From Reticulitermes speratus (Eukaryota > Arthropoda > Insecta > Blattodea > Rhinotermitidae), in NCBI GenBank assembly GCA_021186555.1, contig JAJKFL010000012.1, positions 7,549,394 to 7,613,393 of the forward strand: a DNA stretch of 64,000 nucleotides, read 5' to 3'. The position numbers and the translations under genes were made by a program. Positions within the stretch are counted from its first letter, which is position 1; each line of letters starts with the position of its first letter. Positions 10,192-21,700 of this stretch are shown one piece after another. Under the pieces are notes generated by a model. That model was not told the DNA's origin and did no database searches. It saw nothing but the letters and a program-made list of their open reading frames with translations.

Positions 10192-10435
10192 AGTGGTCGC
10201 GCTGTCTAAGGCGTGCGTCTGCGGCCGCTTGCTGGGATTGCGGGTTCGAATCCCGCCAGGGGCGTGGATGTCTGTCTCTTGTGAGTGTTGTGTGTTGTCA
10301 GGTAGAGGTATCTGCGTTGGGCTGATCACTTGTCCAGAGGAGTCCTACATAGTGTGGTGTGTCTGAGTGTGATTATGAAGCCTAGTATGGGAAGGCCATG
10401 ACCCGAATACGGGCCGAAGCGCCTCAGAAAAAATA
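10192..10435 (+). mobile_element. SINE-C copy
   Basis: It has the same head (GGCCGATCGCAGTGGTCGCG), B-box GGGTTCGAATCCCGCC and body as at 9.5 kb. The end is diverged and runs into an AT-repeat (ATATATAT). No clear target duplication was found. Confidence 0.8.
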
Positions 10436-10564
10436 TATATATTATATGGATGTCCCGGACATAAAAATTTATCAAGTAGATAAAATAAAACCGGAAACGC
10501 GAATGGTATGGGCATATCTTAATCATTTCAAGTCTGAAATTGATTTGGATTATTTATAAAGATT

Positions 10565-10870
10565 CAGTCCGTACCGCGCAGTAAACACACTCCGTCTCAG
10601 TTATACAAACCAGTCAGTTAATGTTGTACAGTGAAATAATCGCTGTTTGTTCTGAGATCCACACAAAACATATAAATACAGTCCGTACCGCGCAGTAAAC
10701 ACACTCCGTCTCAGTTATACAAACCAATCAGTTAATGCTGTACAGTGAAATAATCGCTGTTTGTTCTGAGATCCACACAAAACACATAAATACACTGTGT
10801 GGGCAGAATGTAGAATTGTTGAATGTTAAACCTGGTGGTACGTATAGTAACCATTAGGCTTCAAAGATTC
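10565..10870 (-). repeat. 114-bp tandem repeat, two copies plus 3' tail (minus strand)
   Basis: AGTCCGTACCGCGCAGTAAA repeats at a 114-bp spacing (10566, 10680). It is the reverse complement of the unit at 2923. The right flank (CACTGTGTGGGCAGAATG) is also shared with the single copy at 13171, so the element extends beyond the tandem part. Confidence 0.85.
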
Positions 10871-11055
10871 AATGATGAAAGACAGTCACCTGTCATAAAT
10901 ATTGCTAGTATAAATCTGCCAGGCAACAAAATGTAGGCCAACCTAACTTCGCATGGATGGTTGGTTTACTTTGAAGTCGGAACAGGCCAAAGTGTTAATC
11001 CTTGAAGCTGCTGCTACTGGTTGTGATAACAACGAATAAAGTTCTATTTGCATAG

Positions 11056-11301
11056 TTTTTTTTTTCCAATGCCGCAACAGCCCCTAATGGGCTAGGGCCT
11101 ACTCATTTTCGAGTCTTCACGATCACACTCACACCACACTCGGTAGGACTCCTCTGTACGAGTGATCAGCCCGACGCAGAAACCTCTACCTGACAACACT
11201 CACAAGAGACAGACATCCATGCGTCCGGCTGGATTCGAACCCACAATCCCAGCAAGCGACCACAGACCCACGTCTTAGACCGCGCGGCCACTGGGATCGG
11301 C
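11056..11301 (-). mobile_element. SINE-C copy (minus strand)
   Basis: From the right: GCCGATCCCAGTGGCCGCGC, B-box GGATTCGAACCCA on the complement, then body to a T-run. Direct repeats ATTTGCATAG (11046-11055) and ATTTGCTTAG (11302-11311) flank it with one mismatch. Confidence 0.85.
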
Positions 11302-11311
11302 ATTTGCTTAG

Positions 11312-12785
11312 TATCTCACATTTTTCGATCCATTTATTCTACATTACTAACCAATTAGGCGTTTCATGACATCTGAAATTTCATTGCCATAAAGATCTTC
11401 ATTTTCTTGCCATTTCAGTAAATTTCTGGACAGTGCTTGGGAAGGTAATATCCGAGTAAGGCGACGGGCGGAAAGGAATTTGTTTTTGTGCCATATTCGG
11501 CCCGCTGTTCCCTGTTTGGTTACCCCTCATTTAGGACTAATTCCCACTAGAGTAGACCACATAAAGAGCGCATTGATGCGACAGTACCATAGCTTTAACG
11601 GTCCCCCTCGGGTTGTGAGATCATGCATTGCTTGTAATGAACATGTCATGTGTGTGCTTGTGTGTGCGTGGGTCGCATCCTGGCCCATGAATCTACTTTT
11701 AATTTTCCAAGTAAAATAAAGTGTCTGTTTTCTTAGGATCCGGTTTATGAAATGAGTGAAGCAACGCTTTTCATTTCCAGCTGCTGTTTTAATATCAGAC
11801 TGTTTGTGCCAAGATTTATTTCTGGCTCCGTTAAATGATTCGTAGCAATTAATGGGGTAGGTTATTGAATTGAAGTCGCTACGTCCGTCTCTCTCTGTGG
11901 TCTGATGTCATGTGACGTGCATGTGAGACGAGACAAATGCATACACAGTTTTGGTAAGGAAACTCGAAAGAAAGTGAACGGCCGGAAGACCTAGGTTAGA
12001 TGGGAGGATAATATCAAAATGGATGTTAGATATTTGTATTCGGAAGTGACGGATTGTGATCTCGGTCTGGAAACTGGCTATTCTGACCGAGGCTTTGCAG
12101 GATTTTCCTAGTCACTCGAAGGCCAGCCCTGGGATAGCGTAACTTAGGCAAGATCACACCTCACTGGTCCAGACCGAGTTCTCTGTACTTGTTCGCTTTT
12201 AAAGCACAGTGCTTACTGTATATAGCACTTGCTTTAACTTTAAATACATCGGAATTTTTCCTACAGAGTGTATATATGTGTTTGTTTTATGAATACACAG
12301 CTGTTCTTTATCTGACCCTCGTTAACCGATCGGTCTGTAATGGATACATAAGTGATTTTTTCTAAATTAGGTAGCCTGCTGAACATTTAAATACTAATCA
12401 GGTTAATTATTGAGTTCAAATCGTAAAGCATCTCTTTTAATATTATGCTCTCATCTATGCCTACGACTTCGAAGTGCATTATGCATTTATGTCATTCGTG
12501 CTACATGTAAAGCCAATCTCATCTCCTCGAATGGATGACTTTAATGATACTTAATGTAGACTACACATTATGAAACAACTGATTAAGCAGTTTTCTCATT
12601 CCACCTGTTACTCTATCTCGAGTCGAAATACTGTTGTGAGACTCGTTTGAGCCTTCTGTCCGGAGTGAGAGACCAAGTTTCACACCCACGTAAACGGATT
12701 GAAAGAGCGCCGATGAGTGGATACTCCTCGAGCACATTTGAATGTGCCAAATGTAGTAATTTTATTGTTTTTTTACATCAGACAA
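11312..12785. other. Unassigned, 1.5 kb
   Basis: Nothing firm. CTCGGTCTGGA (12060) and TCCAGACCGAG (12170) form an inverted pair around a segment with GGATTTTCCTAGTCACTC, perhaps a decayed SINE. No convincing coding frame. Confidence 0.35.
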
Positions 12786-12789
12786 AATT

Positions 12790-13125
12790 AAAATATCTGA
12801 TGCATTGAACCAGTGCAGTTGATCTTAACCCTTGAAGATCGAGTGAAAGTACTTTTCTATCCAATGCTCCACCGACTTCCGAAAGAGCATTGCTTTTCGG
12901 AACGTTCCCAGGCTTCGCCCGTATGTCCTTCTGGCAAGAGCAACGTGTAGATGAAGATGAGTAGGGAACATTGTGGAGTGGTACTGACGGGAAAACCGAA
13001 GTACTCAAAGAGAAACCTGTCCCATTGCTATATTGTCTAACACAAATGTCGCCTGGACACCTCAGATCGAACCCGGACCTCCGCGGTGAGACTCCGACGT
13101 CTAACCGCCTGAGCCATGGCACACA
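12790..13125 (-). mobile_element. SINE-D, long-tail subtype (minus strand)
   Basis: The right end is the tRNA-like head GCCATGGCTCAGGCGGTTAG with a B-box near 13068 (complement of GATCGAACCCGG). Next come the shared phrases for AAGTACTTCGG and CTCATCTTCATCTACACG. It then continues into a tail with GCTCTTGCCAGAAGGACA and GGAGCATTGGATAGAAAAGT. The same tail recurs at 24990-25140. SINE-D copies at 34.9, 46.3 and 51.4 kb have a different tail. Confidence 0.75.
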
Positions 13126-13170
13126 CAGCCTTTAAAAATCGAGATTAATCTGAATTGTGTATAAATATTC

Positions 13171-13330
13171 AGCTCGTACCGCGCAGTAAACACACTCCGT
13201 CTCGGTTTTAAAAACCAATCAGTTATGTTGTACAGGGAAATAATCGCTGTTTGTTCTGAGGTCCATACATATACACTGTGGGCAGAACGTAGAATTTTTG
13301 GAGATTAAACGTGGTAAATATAATAACTAC
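13171..13330 (-). repeat. 114-bp repeat unit, single diverged copy (minus strand)
   Basis: GTACCGCGCAGTAAACACAC through GTTTGTTCTGAGG matches the unit at 2.9 and 10.6 kb, followed by the shared CACTGTGGGCAGAA flank. Only one copy, so the tandem state is not fixed. Confidence 0.8.
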
Positions 13331-14215
13331 CGTGTTTTGTTAAGTATTAAATGCATTATTTACTTAGCGACAGACTTAGGAATTTTTAACCTCAGTCTAG
13401 TAATATGACGGAACGTTGGTAAGTGCTGCACTCTCTCGACGGAGACCGTCACTAGCAAACATTTCGTGATGTTACAAATATAGAAGTGGATCATTGTGGT
13501 AGGTTAGAGAAGAGCAGTATCGATCGAACAAGACACTCATTGTAATGGGACCCGGAAGGCAGTGATGAGGTGAGACAGGCGGTGAGCGAGCGAGTGCTTG
13601 CTGCACTAGCGGGATATTGGGAATGCCAGATTCTTTAGGACAGAGTACAGGCAGTGAAAAGAGTTGATCAACTGCTGCAAACAATGGCTGGACCTTCAGG
13701 CATCAAGTGGCCTTTCTTTGACATTGAATTCTGCTTTAAAGTAGTATTTTTTTCTTGTTCTATTCCTCTTTCTTCTTCCATTTATTCCTTCCCTCGTTAC
13801 TTACAATCTCCTTTTCTCCTGTTTTCAGTCTCGGTTTCATTTTTCCCTCCTTTATTCACTCGTTCCTTTCTCTTTTCCTTTATTTCCCCTTCTTACCTTT
13901 CTCATTACTTCGCATTTATTTTTTCCCCCTCTTCAGGACAATATTAACAAATCGTATATGCGTATTATGTTTCGCTAATTTCTTGCAAGAGGGTTTTTTT
14001 TATGTCCGTAAAATTTGGTCTACACTCTTTACGAGAAAAACGGTGAATGAGTTTATTTTTGTAATTTTTACAACCCTGAATGTCAAGGTTATTGGTACTC
14101 ACTAAAGGTCAAATGAGAGCTAGGCCGGATTAATTTTGACATTGTAATTGAACAATGCAATAAGACACAAAATGATAGTAAACGAAACAGGGTTAATACA
14201 GTTAAATGTAATTTA
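13331..14215. other. Unassigned; CT-rich tract
   Basis: A pyrimidine-rich stretch at 13745-13940 gives long open frames rich in Ser, Phe and Leu on the plus strand. They look compositional, not coding. Nothing else recognised. Confidence 0.4.
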
Positions 14216-14530
14216 TAAAATGCGGTAGCTCAATCACTACAGTGACTGGGCTACGGGATGGTGGACCGAGATCTCGTGGTTTGATATCTGGGAGAGGTAA
14301 GAGATTTTTCTCCTCTTCATATCGTCCAGAAACCGTATAGTCTGGCTGAAGGTGTAACGTTCCTGAATTGTGTTAGGGTAATGCCAGGTTCGAATTCTGG
14401 CTGGAATACCCACTAATCTGGCCGAGGATTTTCGTGGCTATCCATTTTTTTTGTCATGAAAATGCCAGGCAGTACTTTAAAGTAGGCCACGACCACGTCC
14501 TTCGACATCTTTTTTTTTCAGTCTGAGATT
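14216..14530 (+). mobile_element. Decayed tRNA-derived SINE pieces
   Basis: GCGGTAGCTCAATCACTACA at 14221 resembles an A-box head. A second piece has GGTTCGAATTCTGGCTGGAA (14389), GGCCGAGGATTTTCGTGGC and AGGCCACGACCACGTCCTTC, a SINE ending also glimpsed near 5941. The pieces look like overlapping insertions. Confidence 0.5.
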
Positions 14531-14544
14531 TTTATCTTTTCCAA

Positions 14545-14725
14545 AACGTCGAAACTGGTTCTGGGGCCCACCCAGCCTTCTATTCAACGGGTACCGGGGT
14601 AAAGCGGCCGGGTCGTGATGTTGACCACTCACCTCCATGCAGCGCCTACGTTAAGAATAAGTAGAGCTATACCTCTGCTCCCCCTATGTGCCTTCATGGC
14701 TTGGTCAGGGACAGATATGATTGCA
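14545..14725 (+). mobile_element. SINE-A fragment
   Basis: CTGGGGCCCACCCAGCCTTC, GGGTACCGGGGTAAAGCGGC, TTGACCACTCACCTCC and the GTAGAGCTATACCTCTGCTC end occur in family-A order. The head is missing. Confidence 0.7.
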
Positions 14726-15184
14726 TCATAAGCCGGTCTTTTTTTTTAAGTTTGTACAGAACGACTGGTAAAGGAGAAGTGTATGGGGGTAAACCTGGTG
14801 GCTGGGGCTAAGAATGGCCTTGAGCAACGTAAGGAAACCACAAAAATGTGGTTTGTGCAACAGGAACAGCAACCACACCGCTGTAAACAATAGGAAAGCA
14901 AACACATCTGACTTCAGTTGATACGAAGGTCAAGTCACCACGATGTCAGAAAGCAAACTGCGGCTTCGTAACCTGCAGTGAAGCAGGTGTTATTGGGTTG
15001 ATCGAATGAGGGAGGATTAATGGGCAGGGCTCATGGCATGCATGGGAGGCCAAAACCGTTACCTGCTACATGGTTTTTAAATTCATCGGTTATTTATTAC
15101 CCTAACACTCGACACGATAGGCTCACCGACTGACTGCTCTTAAAACAACTACAAATACACATGTCCCTGTACACGCTCTGAAGG
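14726..15184. other. Unassigned
   Basis: No repeat signature or coding frame recognised. Confidence 0.4.
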
Positions 15185-15425
15185 TGTAAAGGGGGAGTGG
15201 AGGTAGAGCTTCACTCATTCTTAGCCTCGGCACTAGGTGCAGGTGAGTGGTTAACTTCACGGTCCGGCCGCTTTACCCCCTGGAAAGAACCCAGGTACCC
15301 AACGAATAGAAAGCTGAATGGGCCGGAGAGCCGGTCTGAACATTTTGTTGCCCCTGCCGGGATTGGAACGCCGGATCGTCCAGCCCGTAGCCTACTCTTG
15401 GTACTGACTACGGTATCCTGGCTGC
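15185..15425 (-). mobile_element. SINE-A copy (minus strand)
   Basis: Family-A phrases read right to left, including GCCGGGATTGGAACGCCGGA (B-box side) and GGTAGAGCTTCACTCATTCT (3' end). An (AAAT)n run follows at 15438-15459. Confidence 0.75.
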
Positions 15426-15504
15426 TAAAAGGAACCACTAATAAATAAATAAATAAATTCTTCTTCCAATGGTAACTACATCCGTGGGTGGGACTTGACC
15501 GCCT

Positions 15505-15670
15505 CTTTTTTTTTCGAGGCTTCACGATCACACTGAGACACATCACACTCGGTAGGACTCCTCTGGACGAGTGATCAGCCCGTCGCAGAGACCTCTACTT
15601 GAACCCACGATCCCAGCAAGCGAACAGCCGCAGACCCACGCCTTAGACCGCGCGGCCACTGGAATCGGCC
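15505..15670 (-). mobile_element. SINE-C copy lacking its B-box half (minus strand)
   Basis: The tail and body match family C as far as ACCTCTACTTGAACCCACGA; the copy then jumps to the head (AGACCCACGCCTTAGACCGC). About 60-70 bp that include the body start are missing compared with 27.1 kb. The break may reflect microhomology-mediated deletion or template switching. Confidence 0.75.
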
Positions 15671-16050
15671 AGTAAATAAATAAATACATAAATATTACCT
15701 CAGTTGGTTAATTAGATTTCTCAAATGATATATGATATGATATGATATGAAATTAAATTAAATGCTGGCTAGTCTTTGGGTTCACGTGACATAGACCTGT
15801 AAGCTGTTGCTATTAGTAGAGCTCCGGTATTTAATCTGTACGAAATGTTTCCCGTGAATCAAGTGTGAAGAGATATGAGGTCACTTAATTAACGTTATCA
15901 GGCATAGAGTGGCTGATTATATTGCGGAATAAGTAGATGTTGATTTAATATGGTATGACGACGGAATGAGGCAACAATATTAACAGACACATCGCAACAA
16001 TTGATACAGTCTAGTTTCACGGTGTATATTTTAGTACAACGCCTGTTGCG
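15671..16050. other. Unassigned; short ATATG microsatellite
   Basis: A (GATAT)n-like run lies at 15727-15750. ACATCGCAACA (15989) and TGTTGCGATGT (16043) form an inverted pair just before the 61-bp array; this may be a small hairpin element. Confidence 0.4.
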
Positions 16051-17157
16051 ATGTTTTTATTGTTATGTAATCCAGTTCTTGTGACATATTTGCTATTTAA
16101 ACACATTTGGTATGTTTTTATTGTTATGTAATACAGTTCTTGTGACATATTTGCTGTTTAAACACATTCGGTATGTTTTTATTGTTATGTAATCCAGTTC
16201 TTGTGACATATTTGCTGTTTAAACACATTCGGTATGTTTTTATTGTTATGTAATACAGTTCTTGTGACATATTTGCTGTTTAAACACATTCGGTATGTTT
16301 TTATTGTTATGTAATCCAGTTCTTGTGACATATTTGCTGTTTAAACACATTCGGTATGTTTTTATTGTTATGTAATCCAGTTCTTGTGACATATTTGCTG
16401 TTTAAACACATTCGGTATGTTTTTATTGTTATGTAATCCAGTTCTTGTGACATATTTGCTGTTTAAACACATTCGGTATGTTTTTATTGTTATGTAATCC
16501 AGTTCTTGTGACATATTTGCTGTTTAAACACATTCGGTATGTTTTTATTGTTATGTAATCCAGTTCTTGTGACATATTTGCTGTTTAAACACATTCGGTA
16601 TGTTTTTATTGTTATGTAATCCAGTTCTTGTGACATATTTGCTGTTTAAACACATTCGGTATGTTTTTATTGTTATGTAATCCAGTTCTTGTGACATATT
16701 TGCTGTTTAAACATTCGGTATGTTTTTATTGTTATGTAATCCAGTTCTTGTGACATATTTGCTATTTAAACACATTCGGTATGCTTTTATTGTTATGTAA
16801 TCCAGTTCTTGTGACATATTTGCTGTTTAAACACATTCGGTATGTTTTTATTGTCATGTAATCCAGTTCTTGTGACATATTTGCTGTTTAAACCCATTCG
16901 GTATGTTTTTATTGTTATGTAATCCAGTTCTTGTGACATATTTGCTGTTTAAACACATTCGGTATGTTTTTATTGTTATGTAATCCAGTTCTTGTGACAT
17001 ATTTTGCTGTTTAAACACATTCGGTTGTTTTTATTGTTATGTAATCCAGTTCTTGTGACATATTTGCTGTTTAAACACATTCGGTATGTTTTTATTGTTA
17101 TGTAATACAGTTCTTGTGACATATTTGCTGTTTAAACACATTCGGTATGTTTTTATT
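16051..17157 (+). repeat. 61-bp minisatellite, about 18 copies
   Basis: Markers GTGACATATTTGCTGTTTAA and TATGTTTTTATTGTTATGTA recur every 61 bp (16081, 16142, 16203...). Copies are almost identical; edge copies carry GCTATTT or AATACAG variants. One copy near 16700 lacks a few bases. Confidence 0.95.
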
Positions 17158-17330
17158 TCTCGGATATAACTTCAAAATTCCGTGTGGGCACCTTATCTGT
17201 ATTTGTGTCCACACACAGCATTTCGTACGTACTGTGACGGTCTGTAACTGTGCCAGGTATTACTTGCCTAGATTCAGTGGTTTGATTTGTGACCTATAGT
17301 AAGCCGAAAGCTAAAAAAAATATTATTTAT
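17158..17330. other. Unassigned spacer
   Basis: Nothing recognised between the array and the next foldback. Confidence 0.4.
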
Positions 17331-17725
17331 TAATGTTATCCAACAAATGCACTTAATTGTCACAGATTTGTAATAATATATTTAAAAACATTCCACTCCT
17401 ACATTTTTCGGACCCTTTCAGCCCTGATTATGGGCCGAAAGGGTCCGAAACATGTAGGAGTGGAATGTTTTTAAATATGCAATTGAACTCAGTTATAACG
17501 TCATGAAAGGGACTGAATATTTTGTGTCGCTATAAACGGGTGTTGTTATAACCGAGGAGTATAACGTTATGGTTAACAGTGAGGAATTAATTGGTACCAC
17601 AGAATATCTGACGTTATAGACGAGATGCCGTATAAACCGATGTCGTTATAACCGGGTTCGACTGTAGTATTATGAACTTGTGACAATTAAGTGCATTTGT
17701 TGCATAATATTAATAAATTGAATTA
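17331..17725. mobile_element. Penelope-type ribozyme foldback split by a MITE
   Basis: The left arm starts CCAACAAATGCACTTAATTG. The inner arms CATTCCACTCCTACA and TGTAGGAGTGGAATG face each other. The right arm breaks after TTTTTAAATA and resumes after 17667 with TGTGACAATTAAGTGCATTT. The core on the plus strand is CTGATTA (17424-17430), helix II GGGCC/GGTCC, GAAAC (17447-17451) and GUA (17454-17456). CTGATTA departs from CUGANGA at one conserved base, so the ribozyme is probably dead. Confidence 0.7.
17478..17666 (-). mobile_element. MITE-1 copy inserted in the foldback
   Basis: It runs from TTGAACTCAGTTATAACGTC to ACCGGGTTCGACTGTA and matches the copy at 17847-18035 in reverse. Comparison with the intact left arm shows insertion at a TA within TTAAATATATTATTAC, as expected for a Tc1/mariner or pogo-type element. 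Confidence 0.75.
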
Positions 17726-17846
17726 TAATGCACGGTATGGAAAATATATGAAAAAAGTCAAGAATTTGTTTTTTGCACGGCCACTACATTGTTGTTTTAT
17801 ATTGCACAAGAATATCATTGTAACAAAGTATCACAATTGTCCGAAG
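17667..17846. other. Right arm remainder and spacer
   Basis: Contains the resumed foldback arm to about 17725. The rest is unassigned AT-rich sequence. Confidence 0.5.
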
Positions 17847-18035
17847 TACAGTCGAACCCGGTTATAACGACATCGGTTTACACGACACCTCGTCTATAAC
17901 GTCAGACATTCTGTGGTACCAATTAATTCCTCACTGTTAACCGTAACATTATACTCATCGGTTATAACAACACCCGTTTATAACGACACAAAATATTCCG
18001 TCCCTTTCATGACGTTATAACTGAGTTCGACTGTA
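17847..18035 (+). mobile_element. MITE-1 reference copy (189 bp)
   Basis: It begins TACAGTCGAACCCGGTTATA and ends TTATAACTGAGTTCGACTGTA-like, giving inverted ends of about 20 bp with TA at both edges. Internal subrepeats of (G)TTATAACGAC(A) make it self-similar. No transposase frame. The ends resemble pogo/Tigger-type MITEs; that assignment is by appearance only. Confidence 0.75.
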
Positions 18036-18478
18036 TATTATACATCCTTTCGGGACCGTGAAGAAAGTGGCGCTCACAAGTTCGCTCGTCGCCGTGTTTT
18101 TACTCATGTACTACATTACAGGGTATGGCGTTTGGGCAGTCTTGGATGGTATAACGTTCATACCAAGTTTCGTGAATATCAGTTAACTGTTTCGAAAGCT
18201 CAAATGAGACAAGCACGCACGTCTTCATTTCCGTGCGTCCTACGTGACACGTCACGGAACGTTGTGGTTATGTGGGTACAACTTTTTCCTTCGAATTTAG
18301 GAGTTCCTTGGTTAAGATCTCGGCTTGAAAACTGACTGAAGCTTCTCGTGTGTTTCCTCAGTACCCCTCCACCCCCGCAAATGTCGTTGTAGTACCTAAA
18401 GGCCACGCCCATTGCAACTTTTTTGTTGATCATTTTATCAGTGATATTATTTGACAAAGAAATAAGTAAATGGCGTCT
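18036..18478. other. Unassigned
   Basis: Contains TTCATACCAAGTTTCGTGAA, a phrase loosely similar to that at 7.7 kb and 26.0 kb. No gene recognised. Confidence 0.35.
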
Positions 18479-18725
18479 GCCGGGATAGCTCAGTCACACT
18501 CAGACTCACTACAGACGGGATGGTTCGGGGTTCGAACCCGGTGGAGGGCAAGAGATTTTTCTCTTCTCCACAACCGTCCAGACAGGTACTGGGGCCCACC
18601 TAGCTTTCTTTACAATGTGTGCCGGGGCTCTTTCCTGGGGGATAAAGTGGCCGGGGCTTGAAGTTGACCACCCACCCCACATCTAGCGCCGAGGTTAAGA
18701 ATGAGTAGAGCTACACCTCCAAGCA
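18479..18725 (+). mobile_element. SINE-A copy adjoining the 87-bp array
   Basis: Head GCCGGGATAGCTCAGTCACA, B-box GGGGTTCGAACCCGGTGGAG, then CTGGGGCCCACCTAGC, TTGACCACCCACCCC and GTAGAGCTACACCTCC. It ends about 55 bp before the first 87-bp unit. Confidence 0.8.
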
Positions 18726-18778
18726 GGAAGACCAAAATTAAGGTGGTTAGACTGTATTGGGGATGGTCTGAAATCGAT

Positions 18779-21700
18779 GTGTGTCAAGAGATGGAGGAAG
18801 AAGGCAGAAGACAGATCTGTATGTGCTATCGTTGTGAAGGAGGTACTGGTTATACTGTAAGGACCGTGTGTCAAGAGATGGAGGGAGAAAGCAGAAGACA
18901 GATCTGTATGTGCTATCGTTGTGAAGGAGGTACTGGTTATACTGTAAGGACCGTGTGTCAAGAGATGGAGGAGGAGAAAGCAGAAGACAGATCTGTATGT
19001 GCTATCGTTGTGAAGGAGGTACTGGTTATACTGTAAGGACCGTATGTCAAGAGATGGAGGAAGAAAGCAGAAGACAGATCTGTATGTGCTATCGTTGTGA
19101 AGGAGGTACTGGTTATACTGTAAGGACCGTATGTCAAGAGATGGAGGAAGAAAGCAGAAGACAGATCTGTATGTGCTATCGTTGTGAAGGAGGTACTGGT
19201 TAAACTGTAAGGACCGTATGTCAAGAGATGGAGGAAGAAAGCAGAAGACAGATCTGTATGTGCTATCGTTGTGAAGGAGGTACTGGTTAAACTGTAAGGA
19301 CCGTATGTCAAGAGATGGAGGAAGAAAGCAGAAGACAGATCTGTATGTGCTATCGTTGTGAAGGAGGTACTGGTTATACTGTAAGGACCGTATGTCAAGA
19401 GATGGAGGAAGAAAGCAGAAGACAGATCTGTATGTGCTATCGTTGTGAAGGAGGTACTGGTTAAACTGTAAGGACCGTATGTCAAGAGATGGAGGAAGAA
19501 AGCAGAAGACAGATCTGTATGTGCTATCGTTGTGACGGAGGTACTGGTTATACTGTAAGGACCGTGTGTCAAGAGATGGAGGGAGAAAGCAGAAGACAGA
19601 TCTGTATGTGCTATCGTTGTGAAGGAGGTACTGGTTATACTGTAAGGACCGTATGTCAAGAGATGGAGGAAGAAAGCAGAAGACAGATCTGTATGTGCTA
19701 TCGTTGTGACGGAGGTACTGGTTATACTGTAAGGACCGTATGTCAAGAGATGGAGGAAGAAAGCAGAAGACAGATCTGTATGTGCTATCGTTGTGACGGA
19801 GGTACTGGTTATACTGTAAGGACCGTATGTCAAGAGATGGAGGAAGAAAGCAGAAGACAGATCTGTATGTGCTGTCGTTGTGAAGGAGGTACTGGTTATA
19901 CTGTAAGGACCGTATGTCAAGAGAGGAGGAAGAAAGCAGAAGACAGATCTGTATGTGCTATCGTTGTGACGGAGGTACTGGTTATACTGTAAGGACCGTA
20001 TGTCAAGAGATGGAGGAAGAAAGCAGAAGACAGATCTGTATGTGCTATCGTTGTGAAGGAGGTACTGGTTATACTGTAAGGACGTATGTCAAGAGATGGA
20101 GGAAGAAAGCAGAAGACAGATCTGTATGTGCTATCGTTGTGACGGAGGTACTGGTTATACTGTAAGGACCGTATGTCAAGAGATGGAGGAAGAAAGCAGA
20201 AGATAGATCTGTATGTGCTATCGTTGTGAAGGAGGTACTGGTTATACTGTAAGGACGTATGTCAAGAGATGGAGGAAGAAAGCAGAAGACAGATCTGTAT
20301 GTGCTATCGTTGTGACGGAGGTACTGGTTATACTGTAAGGACCGTATGTCAAGAGATGGAGGAAGAAAGCAGAAGACAGATCTGTATGTGCTATCGTTGT
20401 GAAGGAGGTACTGGTTATACTGTAAGGACCGTATGTCAAGAGATGGAGGAAGAAAACAGAAGACAGATCTGTATGTGCTATCATTGTGAAAGAGGTACTG
20501 GTTATACTGTAAGGACCGTATGTCAAGAGATGGAGGAAGAAAGCAGAAGACAGATCTGTATGTGCTATCATTGTGAAAGAGGTACTGGTTATACTGTAAG
20601 GACCGTATGTCAAGAGATGGAGGAAGAAAGCAGAAGACAGATCTGTATGTGCTATCTTGTGAAAGAGGTACTGGTTAATACTGTAAGGACCGTATGTCAA
20701 AGATGGAGGAAGAAAGCAGAAGACAGATCTGTATGTGCTATCGTTGTGACGGAGGTACTGGTTATACTGTAAGGACCGTATGTCAAGAGATGGAGGAAGA
20801 AAGCAGAAGACAGATCTGTATGTGCTATCGTTGTGAAGGAGGTACTGGTTATACTGTAAGGACCGTATGTCAAGAGATGGAGGAAGAAAGCAGAAGACAG
20901 ATCTGTATGTGCTATCGTTGTGAAGGAGGTACTGGTTATACTGTAAGGACCGTAATGTCAAGAGATGGAGGAAGAAAGTAGAAGACAGATCTGTATGTGC
21001 TATCGTTGTGAAGGAGGCACTGGTTATACTGTAAGGACCGTATGTCAAGAGATGGAGGAAGAAAGCAGAAGACAGATCTGTATGTGCTATCATTGTGAAA
21101 GAGGTACTGGTTATACTGTAAGGACCGTATGTCAAGAGATGGAGGAAGAAAGCAGAAGACAGATCTGTATGTGCTATCGTTGTGAAGGAGGTACTGGTTA
21201 TACTGTAAGGACCGTATGTCAAGAGATGGAGGAAGAAAGCAGAAGACAGATCTGTATGTGCTATCGTTGTGAAGGAGGCACTAGTTAAACTGTAAGGACC
21301 GTATGTCAAGAGATGGAGGAAGAAAGCAGAAGACAGATCTGTATGTGCTATCGTTGTGAAGGAGGCACTGGTTAAACTGTAAGGACCGTATGTCAAGAGA
21401 TGGAGGAAGAAAGCAGAAGACAGATCTGTATGTGCTATCGTTGTGAAGGAGGCACTGGTTAAACTGTAAGGACCGTATGTCAAGAGATGGAGGAAGAAAG
21501 CAGAAGACAGATCTGTATGTGCTATCGTTGTGAAGGAGGCACTGGTTAAACTGTAAGGACCGTATGTCAAGAGATGGAGGAAGAAAGCAGAAGACAGATC
21601 TGTATGTGCTATCGTTGTGAAGGAGGCACTGGTTAAACTGTAAGGACCGTATGTCAAGAGATGGAGGAAGAAAGCAGAAGACAGATCTGTATGTGCTATC

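Noticed and set aside
12778-13122. A 114-codon minus-strand frame
   Set aside because: It lies wholly in a SINE-D copy; similar frames occur in every D copy.
13654-14105. Overlapping frames rich in Phe, Ser and Leu that look like membrane segments
   Set aside because: They arise from a pyrimidine-rich tract; hydrophobicity is compositional. The same applies to 39783-40116.
18958-19920. A 320-codon minus-strand frame and plus-strand Cys-rich frames (CMCYRCEGG repeats)
   Set aside because: Same array artefact. The Cys pairs are a by-product of the repeated unit and not a zinc-finger gene.
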